Shown here: piece after piece, positions 15,954-25,300 of the stretch
Position numbering within the stretch: position 1 is the stretch's first letter
Layout: every line of letters starts with the position of its first letter
DNA from: Agromyces sp. Marseille-P2726
Lineage (GTDB): Bacteria > Actinomycetota > Actinomycetes > Actinomycetales > Microbacteriaceae
Reading direction: 5' to 3'
Assembly (NCBI RefSeq): GCF_902809835.1
Contig: NZ_CADDWM010000015.1
Location: 744,001 to 808,000 of the forward strand
Length of the DNA stretch: 64,000 nt
Translations under genes and position numbers: made by a program
Notes under the pieces: model-generated
The model's input: the letters and a program-made list of their open reading frames with translations, nothing else
Database searches by the model: none
Told to the model about the DNA's origin: nothing

Positions 15954-17333
15954 GTGGCCGATCACGACGACGAGCCCGACGACCGGAACCCTGAAGACGA
16001 GTTCCGCGACATGCTCCGCGAACTCCTCTCGGGAGCCGGGGGAATCGATCCGTCGAAGCTCGCCGGAGCCGCCGGATTGCCGAACGACCCGGCCAGCCTG
16101 GCCGCGATCTTCTCCCAGCTCCAGCAGGCGATGAGCCGGGGCGGCGACGGCATCGACTGGAGCCTCGCCCTGCGCCAGGGCGAGGAGCGGGCGGCATCCG
16201 GTCAGCAGCAAGTCACCGCCGAGGCACGCGCGAGGCTCGACCAGGCGATGCAGGTCGCCTCGCTCTGGCTCGACGAGGCCGTCGACTTCTCGGCACTGCC
16301 CGACACCCCCGAGCTCCTCACCCGGCGGGCGTGGGTCGCGGCCACCATGCCGGTGTGGACGCAGCTCGCCGAGCCGGTGGCTCTCAGCATCTCCGACTCG
16401 CTCACCCGTGTGATGAGCGAGCAGGCACCCGAAGAGCTCCGCTCGATGATCCAGGGCGCGAGCCAGATGGTGCGCGGCATCGGCGGCGCCCTCTTCGCCA
16501 TGCAGCTCGGCCAGGTGGTCGGGCAGCTCGCCACCGAGGTGGTGTCGGGCGGTGACATCGGAATTCCGCTCCACAAAGACGGTCGCGCGGCGCTGCTTCC
16601 CCAGAACGTCGCCGCCTTCGGCGAGGGCCTCGACATCCCCTCCGACCAGGTGGAGCTGTACCTGTCGGTTCGCGAGATCGCGCACGCGCGCCTGTTCCGG
16701 CACGCCCGCTGGCTGCGCCTGCACCTCATCTCGGCGATCACCGCGTTCGCCCGCGGCATCGACATCGACACCGATCGACTCGAGCAGCTGGCCGAGACGT
16801 TCGACCCGACGAACACCGACGAGTTGCGCGAGGCGGTGGTGAACGGTGCCCTCATCCGCCCCAAGAGCGAGTCGCAGGATGCCGCGCTCGGGCGCCTCGA
16901 GACCACGCTCGCCCTCGTCGAGGGGTGGGTCGATGCCGTCACCGCCGATGCGACGACCCGCCTGCCCAGGTCCGACGCGATCGCCGAGTCGATCCGGCGG
17001 CGCAGGGCGTCGGGCGGCCCCGCCGAGTCGGCGCTGGCGACGCTCGTCGGTCTCGAGCTGCGTCCGCGTCGCCTCCGCGATGCGGCGGCGATGTGGCGGG
17101 CGATCACCGAGGCCGTCGGTGTCGAGGCACGCGACGCCCTGTGGGCGCATCCCGACATCCTGCCGACGGCAGCCGATCTCGACGACCCGAGTTCCCTGAT
17201 CGCCCGACTCACCGGCACCGAGACGGCGAGATCCGAGGCCGACGACGAGTTCGACCAGGCCCTCGAGGAGTTGCTGCGCGGCGAGACGCCGGCCGCCCCG
17301 AGCGAAGACGGAGAGGAGCCCTCGGGAGCCTGA
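15954..17333 (+). CDS. DUF2342 zinc-dependent metalloprotease-like protein
   Basis: A 459-aa cytosolic protein of the family often annotated as zinc-dependent metalloprotease or coenzyme F420 biosynthesis-associated (Rv3195 type). It carries the expected helical core with REIAHARLFRHARWLRLH, whose histidines fit the family metal site. The function is not proven experimentally as far as I know. GTG 15954 is chosen because GGAGG (15941-15945) is 8 bases upstream; GTG 15945 would overlap that ribosome binding site. TACGGT at about 15920 is a matching -10 box. The next gene lies downstream on the same strand. Confidence 0.85.
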   Translation: MADHDDEPDDRNPEDEFRDMLRELLSGAGGIDPSKLAGAAGLPNDPASLAAIFSQLQQAMSRGGDGIDWSLALRQGEERAASGQQQVTAEARARLDQAMQVASLWLDEAVDFSALPDTPELLTRRAWVAATMPVWTQLAEPVALSISDSLTRVMSEQAPEELRSMIQGASQMVRGIGGALFAMQLGQVVGQLATEVVSGGDIGIPLHKDGRAALLPQNVAAFGEGLDIPSDQVELYLSVREIAHARLFRHARWLRLHLISAITAFARGIDIDTDRLEQLAETFDPTNTDELREAVVNGALIRPKSESQDAALGRLETTLALVEGWVDAVTADATTRLPRSDAIAESIRRRRASGGPAESALATLVGLELRPRRLRDAAAMWRAITEAVGVEARDALWAHPDILPTAADLDDPSSLIARLTGTETARSEADDEFDQALEELLRGETPAAPSEDGEEPSGA

Positions 17334-17399
17334 CCCCGGTCTGCCGGGCCTGTGGAGGGATTCCACACCCTTCGGCGTCGCTCGGGCATGCTCTGGGCC

Positions 17400-18293
17400 A
17401 TGGTCCCGCGCATCGACCCCGCCCTGCCCCTGGTGTGGCGTTCGCCGACCGACCTCCAGCTCGGCGCGGCGGTGCCGCGGGTCGTCATCCCGAACGCGGG
17501 TCGGGTCGAGACCGGCCTGCTGTCGGCGTTGCGGCACGGAGCGAGCGTCGCGACGCTCATCACGATCGGCACGGCGCTCGGTGAGACGGCCGACGGCGTC
17601 CGGCGCTTCCTCGGCACGCTCGAGCCGGCGTTCATTGCCGAGGCTACGACGCCGGGCGCCGATGCCCGCCCCGCCGGTGATCGGATGCCGGTGGTGGCCG
17701 TCGATGCGAGCGACCCGTTCGCCCACCATCTGCGGGCGACGCTCGAGACACTCGGGCACGCCGTGGTCGCTCCCGACGACGAATTGGGCGAGCAGGCCGT
17801 GCTCGCCGTGCTGGCGGCGACGTGGGCCGTGCCGCCGGCGAGCCACCTGCCGTGGCTTCGGCGCGACGTGCCGCATCTCGCGGTGGTCTTCGACGACACG
17901 GGAGTGCGCGTCGGGCCGCTCGTCGAGCCGGGCGACGGGCCGTGCCTGCGCTGCCTCGACCTCGCTCGACGCGACGTCGACGCCGCGTGGCCGGCCATCG
18001 CGGCCCAGTTGACGAGGCGCCCTGCTGCGACGTACACGTTGCGTGCCGCACTCGACGCCGGCGCCCTCGCGGCGGCCATCGTCGACGACCGTATCGCGCA
18101 CGGCGCGACCGGCTTCGCGGCCGCATCCGTCACCCTCAGGCCCGGCGGTGCACGCCCCCGGCGCCGACGGCACGACTCGCATCCCGAGTGCGGGTGCCGA
18201 GCTCCTGGAGGAATCGCGAGGGCTCCCGTTCGCCTCGATGACCGCCGCCCGAGCGCGACCAGCTCAGCGTCAATCGGCGTCGCGCCCGCGTGA
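17400..18293 (+). CDS. Cyclodehydratase-like (TOMM leader-binding type) zinc protein
   Basis: About 297 aa. The central GPCLRCLDLARRDVDAAWP and the late PECGC give a C-x2-C ... C-x-C set expected to hold a structural zinc. This is the partner-domain arrangement of ThiF/cyclodehydratase relatives found in actinobacteria next to UvrD2 (Rv3196 type). No precursor peptide or YcaO gene is present, so a RiPP role is not supported here. The start is uncertain: ATG 17400 (MVPRIDPALPLVW), ATG 17388 and GTG 17352 are all in frame and none has a clear ribosome binding site. The last 158 bases run antisense to the end of uvrD2. Confidence 0.65.
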   Translation: MVPRIDPALPLVWRSPTDLQLGAAVPRVVIPNAGRVETGLLSALRHGASVATLITIGTALGETADGVRRFLGTLEPAFIAEATTPGADARPAGDRMPVVAVDASDPFAHHLRATLETLGHAVVAPDDELGEQAVLAVLAATWAVPPASHLPWLRRDVPHLAVVFDDTGVRVGPLVEPGDGPCLRCLDLARRDVDAAWPAIAAQLTRRPAATYTLRAALDAGALAAAIVDDRIAHGATGFAAASVTLRPGGARPRRRRHDSHPECGCRAPGGIARAPVRLDDRRPSATSSASIGVAPA

Positions 18294-19959
18294 TGCCGAC
18301 GTAGAGCAGGCGCCGTTCCTCGTCGATCGCCTCGAATCCCTTCGCATAGGCGATCGGCAGCATCCCCTCGGTGAGGCCGATGATGAACACCTCGTCCCAC
18401 TCGAGCCCCTTCGCCGAGTGCAGCGTGGCGAGCGTGACTGCCGACACGGTCGGCTCGTGCTGCGCCTCTGCGCGGGCCCGAAGATCGTCGGCGAAGGCCC
18501 GGAACGTCGTGTCGGCGGGCGCGTCGTCGACGAGTCGGGCGATCGCGTTGAGCGACTCCCACCTGGCCCGCACGGCACCGGGTCCGTCGGGGGCCTGCAC
18601 AGTCCAGCCGAGCGAGCGCAGCACGTCGCTCACCGACTTGAACAGCGGCTCGCCTGAGATCGTGAGCGCCGCCGCCCGAAGCGCATGCACCGCTTCCCGC
18701 ACCTCGGGCCGGTCGAAGAACCGGATGGCGCCACGCACTCGCGAGCTCACGCCGACCTCGTCGAGCGCCTGCTCGAGTATCGCCGACTGCGAGTTCACGC
18801 GCATGAGCACGGCGATGGACTCGGGCGGCACGCCGGATTCCGTGCGCTCGCGGATGCGTTCGGCGACGCCTCGTGCCTCGGCGAGCTCGTCGGAGTACTC
18901 CACGATCGTCGGCTGGTCGTCGGGTGTCGCCGATGCGGCATCCGCTCGCTTCGGATCGACACCGGTCGGAGCGACCGGGGCCTGGCCCTCACCGGCCGAC
19001 CCGGCCCCGGCGGCCTGCAACTGCAGCGCGCCGGCCCGTCCGCGCATGAGGCGGTTGGCGACACCGACGATCGCGGCCGTGGAGCGGTAGTTGCGCTCGA
19101 GCCGCACCACCGTCGCGCCCTCGTATCGGCGCTCGAAGCCGAGCAGGTAGTCGGGCGTCGCTCCGGCGAACGTGTAGATCGTCTGGCTGGCGTCCCCGAC
19201 GACGCACACCTCGCGTCTGCCCCCGAGCCAGAGGTCGAGCAACTGCTGCTGCGCCGGCGAGACGTCCTGGTACTCGTCGACGACGAAGTACCGGTAGGTC
19301 TCGCGCACGTGCAGCGCGACGGACGGCTCGGTCTCGATCATCCCGGCGGTGACGAGCAGCACGTCCTCGAAGTCGAGCATGCGGCGCTCGTCCTTCAGCT
19401 GCTCGTACGCGGCGATGAGGGCGAGCACCTGGTCGACCGTCAGGTTGCCCGGTGCGCCGCGACTGGCAAGGCGCCGTTCGTACTCGTCCATGCCGAGAAT
19501 GCTCACCTTGCGCCACTCGATCTCGGCGGCGACATCGCGGAGCGTCGGAACGTCGGTGCGGAGCCGCAGGCGCTCGGATGCCTCGCCGAGCAGTCGACCC
19601 TTGAACTCGAGCACGCGCGGCGCCGAGCCGCCGACCACGAGCGGCCAGAAATGGTTGAGCTGGGCGAGGGCTGCCGCGTGGAACGTGCGCGCGTGGACTC
19701 CTCGGGCACCCAGCTGCGCGAGACGGGCGCGGAGTTCGGCGGCCGCTCGGGTCGTGAAGGTGAGCGCCATGATCCGCGCAGGGTCGTATGCCCCGGAGGC
19801 GACACCGTACGCGATGCGATGGGTGATGGCCCGGGTCTTGCCCGTCCCGGCGCCGGCGAGGACGCAGACCGGACCCAGGAGCGCTTCGGCGACGATGCGC
19901 TGCTCATCGTCGAGCGGGTCGAGAAGCGGGTCGGATGCCGCGCTCACGTCGTCGTCCAC
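18136..19959 (-). CDS. uvrD2: ATP-dependent DNA helicase UvrD2-like
   Basis: A 607-aa SF1A helicase. The Q-motif region (LDDEQRIVAEA) comes first, then Walker A at 35-42 (AGAGTGKT), motif Ia TFTTRAAAELR, motif II VVDEYQDVSPAQQ, motif III GDASQTIYTFAGA, and motif V/VI HSAKGLEWDEVFIIGL and YVGITRARRRL. It lacks the C-terminal HRDC region of the roughly 700-aa mycobacterial UvrD2. The start lies inside nudC (16-base overlap), so translation is probably coupled. It unwinds DNA 3' to 5' in repair. Confidence 0.9.
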   Translation of the reverse strand: MDDDVSAASDPLLDPLDDEQRIVAEALLGPVCVLAGAGTGKTRAITHRIAYGVASGAYDPARIMALTFTTRAAAELRARLAQLGARGVHARTFHAAALAQLNHFWPLVVGGSAPRVLEFKGRLLGEASERLRLRTDVPTLRDVAAEIEWRKVSILGMDEYERRLASRGAPGNLTVDQVLALIAAYEQLKDERRMLDFEDVLLVTAGMIETEPSVALHVRETYRYFVVDEYQDVSPAQQQLLDLWLGGRREVCVVGDASQTIYTFAGATPDYLLGFERRYEGATVVRLERNYRSTAAIVGVANRLMRGRAGALQLQAAGAGSAGEGQAPVAPTGVDPKRADAASATPDDQPTIVEYSDELAEARGVAERIRERTESGVPPESIAVLMRVNSQSAILEQALDEVGVSSRVRGAIRFFDRPEVREAVHALRAAALTISGEPLFKSVSDVLRSLGWTVQAPDGPGAVRARWESLNAIARLVDDAPADTTFRAFADDLRARAEAQHEPTVSAVTLATLHSAKGLEWDEVFIIGLTEGMLPIAYAKGFEAIDEERRLLYVGITRARRRLTLSWSRSGGGHRGEREPSRFLQELGTRTRDASRAVGAGGVHRRA

Positions 19960-20912
19960 GGAACCGGATCATCGATCGGACCGCCGTACCACCGCTCGAG
20001 CATCCAGCGGGCGATGGAAGTCTCGCCGGGTAGTGCGATCTCGGCGAGGGCCTCGGTGAGGGCCTCCCTCGTGAACCAGCGCAACTGGAGGATCTCGACG
20101 CCGTCGGGTGCCGCGGCCGCGGGCGGCGTGCCCGATGCCACGCGCGCCGTGAACCCGAGCATCAGGCTCGCCGGGAAGGGCCACGGCTGCGACGCGGCGT
20201 ACTCCACGCGGTCGACGGGAAGCTTCGTCTCCTCGCCGATCTCCCGCACCACCGCCGCCTCGAGGGACTCGCCGGGCTCGACGAACCCGGCGAGCAGCGA
20301 GAACCGGTTCTGCTCCCAGAGGGCGTTCGAGCCGAGCAGGACCCGATCATCGTCGTCGGTGATGAGCACGATGACCGCGGGGTCGGTTCGCGGGAACAGC
20401 AGGGTGTCCTCCCGGTCGCACTGGCGCGCCCATCCGGCCTGCACCACCGACGTGCTCGATCCGCAGCGCGGGCAGAACGGGCTCGACTCGTGCCAGTTCG
20501 CGATGGCGAGGGCCTGGGTGAACAAGGCCGCGTCGGGATCGCCGAGCACGGGCACGGCGGGGCGGAGCGCGATCCAGCGGGCCCGTTCGGGTTCGATCAG
20601 TTCCGCCGCATCCGCGTCGTACACCCTGGCCTCGATCGGCGTTCCTGCCGCCTGACCGCCCTCGGTGCTGACGCCGAGACGCCCCCGGGAGCAGCGCAGC
20701 TGCGGCTCAGGCGACTCCGCGGGGCGGAGGAAGCGGAGGGCGGGCGGCGAGCCGTCGACCTGTTGGGCGAGGAGGGCGCGGCCACGGTGCAGGGCGAGGA
20801 TGCGCGCGGCGGGATCAGCGTCGAAGTGGGCAGCGAAGTCGTCGTCGGAGCGGGCGTCGCCGTCGCGATCGATCGCGCCTCGTGCCAGCGGAGGAGCGGT
20901 CGGTTCGCGCAC
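19944..20912 (-). CDS. nudC: NADH pyrophosphatase NudC
   Basis: A 322-aa Nudix hydrolase that cleaves NADH and removes NAD caps from RNA. The zinc ribbon reads FCPRCGSSTS...ARQC, the Nudix box is GFVEPGESLEAAVVREIGEE, and the NudC signature SQPWPFPASLML follows it. The GTG at 20912 has AGAGGGGG just upstream. It is the first gene of a nudC-uvrD2 pair that overlaps by 16 bases, the same order as in mycobacteria. Confidence 0.93.
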   Translation of the reverse strand: MREPTAPPLARGAIDRDGDARSDDDFAAHFDADPAARILALHRGRALLAQQVDGSPPALRFLRPAESPEPQLRCSRGRLGVSTEGGQAAGTPIEARVYDADAAELIEPERARWIALRPAVPVLGDPDAALFTQALAIANWHESSPFCPRCGSSTSVVQAGWARQCDREDTLLFPRTDPAVIVLITDDDDRVLLGSNALWEQNRFSLLAGFVEPGESLEAAVVREIGEETKLPVDRVEYAASQPWPFPASLMLGFTARVASGTPPAAAAPDGVEILQLRWFTREALTEALAEIALPGETSIARWMLERWYGGPIDDPVPWTTT

Positions 20913-21065
20913 TGGCCCCCTCTCTTGCGCTCGGGTGTACTCGAGCCTGCATTCTCGGTCACCGGCTCGCTCGGGCGCCAGCGCTCTCGGTCACCCGCCT
21001 GCTCGATCACCGATCGGAGTCGGCCGGAAGGCGTGGCGGTCGCTCGGCAGGCCTTGAAGCCTGCT

Positions 21066-21071
21066 TAAGCT
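21066..21071 (+). promoter_or_regulatory. -10 box (TAAGCT) of a leaderless transcript
   Basis: TAAGCT, seven bases, then ATG 21079. No ribosome binding site is present. Confidence 0.55.
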
Positions 21072-21078
21072 GTGTGCC

Positions 21079-22335
21079 ATGGCCAGACCCCCTCTCACTC
21101 TAGCCGCGTTGGCCACGGCGGCCGTGCCCGGCCTCGAGGTCTGCGCCGCCCGGGCGCACACCCGCCGGAGCAACGGGGGGTACGACGCCGTGGCGCTCGA
21201 ATCGGCGGATGGTCGACGCCTCGTCATCCGCACACCGCGATCGCAGGTCGCCGAGACCGAGCAGTCCGCCGACCTCGTCGCCATCCGCGCGATGACGCCC
21301 GGCATCCGTGCCCGCCTCCCCTTCCGGGTTCCCGCGTTCGTCGGGCAGGCGCCGATCGACGGCACGCGGGCGATCGTCACCGAGCTGCTGCCCGGCGCCG
21401 TCAGGACCGCCGACGAACTCACCGAGCACGCCGCCCTTGCACATCGTGTCGGCGCGGCGATCGCCGCGGTGCACTCGTTGCCGAGCGGGTTCGTGGGCGA
21501 GGCCGGGCTGCCCCGCCAGACCGCCGACGAGTCACGCGACGCCGTGGTCGACCTGATCGGACGCGCCGTCGACACCGGCCGGTTGCCGACCGCCATCCTC
21601 CGCCGTTGGGAACAGGCCACCGACGACGAGGCGCTCTGGCGATTCCGGCCGACCGTGATCAACGGCTCCCTCACCGCCGACTCGATCCTCGTCGAGGGCG
21701 ACGAGGTGACGGCCATCATCGGCTGGTCGGGCCTCTCGATGGGCGACCCTGCGCGTGACCTGCACTGGCTGCTCACCTCGCGGGGAGCTGCCGCCGAGTC
21801 GGCGCTCGACGCGTATCTCTCGGGGCGAAACGGCACGGCCGACGGGCACCTGCCCCAACGGGCGCTGCTCTACGGCGAGCTCGAGCTCGCGAGGTGGCTG
21901 CTGCACGGCATCGAGCAGCACGACGCAGCGATCATCGACGACGCCGTGCAGCTGCTCGACGGGCTCGTCGCAAGCGTGCACGACGAGTCCACCGACTCGC
22001 TCTCACCCGAGACCGGACCGGTGCTCACCGTGGGCGACGTCGAGCGCCTGCTCGACGACACCCCTCGCGATCGCGCACCGCGAGAGGCCGGGGCAACCCT
22101 GCTCACCGACAGCTACGACTTCTCGGAGCTCGAACGCCGCGAGGCCGGTGAACGACCGGCGGCGGCGTTCGACGCGACGGCACCGATCCCCCTCGATCTC
22201 AGCGATTGGGGTGATGCGACGCCACCGCCGGTGCCTGCTCAGCGCGACGCGGCCGACACCGAGTCGACGGCCGCCGACGGGTCGCGGCCGCCGGCCACCG
22301 CCGCCCACGAACGCCGCAACGCCGCCTCGTCGTAG
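21079..22335 (+). CDS. Phosphotransferase-fold protein with a degenerate active site (likely pseudokinase)
   Basis: A 418-aa protein with the aminoglycoside/macrolide phosphotransferase fold. The structural motif GDPARDLHW is intact. The catalytic loop, normally HGDxxxxN, reads VINGSLTADSILV, so the base aspartate is Ser, the histidine is Asn and the metal-binding Asn is Ser. The second metal aspartate (IDW in active members) is Gly (IIGWSG). Phosphotransfer is therefore unlikely. The last 80-100 residues are a charged, probably disordered tail. It sits between nudC/uvrD2 and adnB/adnA and overlaps the adnB 3' end by 97 bases in the convergent direction. A regulatory or binding role in repair is inferred only from its position. 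Confidence 0.8.
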   Translation: MARPPLTLAALATAAVPGLEVCAARAHTRRSNGGYDAVALESADGRRLVIRTPRSQVAETEQSADLVAIRAMTPGIRARLPFRVPAFVGQAPIDGTRAIVTELLPGAVRTADELTEHAALAHRVGAAIAAVHSLPSGFVGEAGLPRQTADESRDAVVDLIGRAVDTGRLPTAILRRWEQATDDEALWRFRPTVINGSLTADSILVEGDEVTAIIGWSGLSMGDPARDLHWLLTSRGAAAESALDAYLSGRNGTADGHLPQRALLYGELELARWLLHGIEQHDAAIIDDAVQLLDGLVASVHDESTDSLSPETGPVLTVGDVERLLDDTPRDRAPREAGATLLTDSYDFSELERREAGERPAAAFDATAPIPLDLSDWGDATPPPVPAQRDAADTESTAADGSRPPATAAHERRNAASS

Positions 22336-25300
22336 AGCCGATCGGGTCGGATCACTCGGTCGTCCTCGACGAAGTAGAACGCCGCGTCGACGGCCTCGGG
22401 ATCCACGCCCGCCCAGGCCGCGTACGCGAGCCGGTAGAGCGCCAGCTGGGTCTGCTTGAGTTCGAGGTCGCGGGCGTCGCCGGGCGCTCGCCCCGTCTTC
22501 CAGTCGACGACCTGGTATCGGATGCCGCGAGCGGCCAGCTCGCTGGATTCGGGCACCTCGTACACGGCATCGATCTTGCAGACGAAGACCTGGGCGTCGA
22601 TCGGCAGGTGGAGCTCCAACTCAACCGCGATCGGCCGGCGATCACCCCATTCGGACGCCTCGAAGGTCGCCTGCAGCGCACGCAGCCGTTCGGGTGCGGC
22701 ATCGTTCAGCAGCTCGTCGCGACCGTCGACGACCTGCGCCCCCAGACCCGGAAGACCGTCGTCGATCGCCGATGCGTCACCCTCGCCCGAGGAGCGGTGC
22801 TCGACCCAGGAGTGGAAGAGCGTGCCGATGCGGGTCGCGCGATGCGGGCGTTGCGGCATCGGCCGACGTGATTGCGCCGCCACGGCGGCGGGGTCGTCGA
22901 CGTAGTCCTTGAACCGCGATGCGGGAACCCGCGTGGGAACGGGAGGGGTCACCGGGCCCTCGAGCCGACGTCGCCGTTCCTCGATCAGCATGCGCAGTTC
23001 GCTGGACAATCGCGGCCCGATGCCGGTTCCGGTGGGACGCTCGGCGGCGGCGCGCACGGCGTCGGCAGCGGTGTGGACGGCACTGCGGCGCGCCCCGAGG
23101 GGATCGAGCGGCCATCGCTCCCGCGAGGTGGCGCCAGCCCGAGGATTGGCATCGTGTTCGGAGGCGGCAGGGAGGCAGGCTGCGTCGAGGATGCCTGCCT
23201 GCACGAGTTCTCGGAGGAACGGGCTGGGCTTGCGCGGCGCCTTCTGCGTCGACCACCACGAGCCGGTCAGCAGGAGGTCGGACCGCGTGCGGGTGAACGC
23301 GACGTACGCGAGCCGTCGCTCCTCCTCGGCATGCCGTTGACGGTTCTCGGCGGCGAAGGCCATCGCGGCCGCGTCGAACTCCGCCTGGCTCTGCGCACCC
23401 CGCCACTGCAGCTCGGGGAGTTCGTCGGCGTCGCCCTTGAACTCGTTCGGCAACTCGCCGAAGGTGAGCCACCCCTTGGTTGATCGTGGCTTCGAGGGAA
23501 GTTCCTCGTCGACCATGCGGGGAATGGCGACGACGTCCCACTCGAGGCCTTTCGACCCGTGGATCGACAGCACCTGCACCGCACCCGGCTCGGGCTCGTC
23601 CTGTCGGGGCGCGAGCCGATCTCGCTGTTCGGCCTCGGTGAGCCAGCCGAGGAATGCGCCGAGGGTGGGGCGTTCGGCCATCGCCGCGAAGCCCGCGAGA
23701 AGCTCGTCGAACGCCTCGAGGCTCGGCGCGCCCAGCGGCTGGTCGTCGTTCGCGGCGACCTCGATGTCGAGCAGGAGCTCCTGCTCGACCAGGTGCACGA
23801 AGTCGACGAGGCCGAGTCCGGCGCGCCTGCGCAGCGACTGCAGTTGGGCGCCGGCCCGACGCATGCGACCCAGGCCGGTCGTGCTGAAGCCGCGGAGCGC
23901 GGCGTGGTCGTCGGGTGCAGTGAGGACGAAGTCGAGGGCATCGACGATCGAGGGCGACTCCTGGGGCGCGATGGACGAACGGAGGCCCTGCCGCACGCCA
24001 TCGTCGAGCTTGCGGTTCGCCACATCGCGGTCGGCGAGCCATCGAGCGAGCCCGTGCAGGGCCGCCAGGTCGGCGGGCCCGATGCGCCAGCGCGCACCGC
24101 CGAGAACCCGCACGAGTTCTGATCCGGCGGTGGGATCGTGCAGGACCCGCAGCGCGCACACGAGATCGGCGATGACGGGCTGGTCGAGGAGGCCGGCGAG
24201 GCCGAGGACGTGGACGGGCACGCCATGGGCGCGAAGCGCCGACGTGAAGACACCGACGTTCGCGAGCGTGCGGCAGAGCAGCGCCCCACTGCGTTCAGCG
24301 CCCCCGACGCCGTCGCCGTCGCCCGAGCGGAGCCGCTGCGCGAACCACCGGGCGACGAGGTCGGCCTCCTGCTCGATCGTCTCGGCCCAGGTGGCCTCGA
24401 GGCGGCCCCGGGAGGCGAAGGACGCGGGCGACAACGGCGCCTTGGCGATGCCGTGGTCGAGTGGGCGGATCAGGGCGTTCGCGGCGTCGAGCACGACCCG
24501 GGGGTTGCGCCAGCTCGTGGAGAGGTCGAAGACCCCCGCGACCCCGTCTGGCGAGAAATCGGTCGCGAACCGCGCCAGGTTCGCCGAACTCGCTCCGCGC
24601 CAGCCGTAGATCGACTGGTCGGGGTCACCGACGGCCATGACCGGGTGACCGCGGAACAACGTGGCGAGCAGGCGGGTCTGCACGACGCTGGTGTCTTGGT
24701 ACTCGTCGAGGAGCACGGTTCGGGAGCGCTCGCGGAACGCCGCGACGACGTCGGGATGCCGCTCGCAGATGGCGAGGGCCAACGCCACCTGGTCGGAGAA
24801 TTCGACGTAGCCGCGTTCGCGCTTCGCCTGCGCATAGGCATCGGCCAGGTCGAGGAGGGGCGGGAGCGCACCCACCACCCCGAGCGCATCGGTGAAGGTC
24901 GCGAAGTCGGTGCGCTTGCGGGGTGCGTCGATGGGCAGCCCTTCCATCGCGAGGAAGTCGCGGGCGAACGCCCGCACGTCGCGACTGTCGACGACGTTCT
25001 CGGCGAGCGCCCGGCTGAGCGTGAGCACCGCTCCGGTGACGCGATCGAGTGATGCGTCGAGCTCGACGAGGCGGGAATCGGCGGAAGCGCTCGCCCCCGA
25101 GCGCGCCAGCAGCCAGGCGGGTGCCTCGCCGAGCACGGAGGCGGCGGGCTCGCGCCCGATGAGCATCGCGTGTTCGCGGTAGATGCCACTGGCGAACGCG
25201 TTGTACGTGCCCACCTGCGCGGACTCGAGGGCATCGAGTTCGACCGTGGCCACGCCTTGGGCGACGAGTTGCGCGATGCGCTCGCGCACACGGTCGGCCA

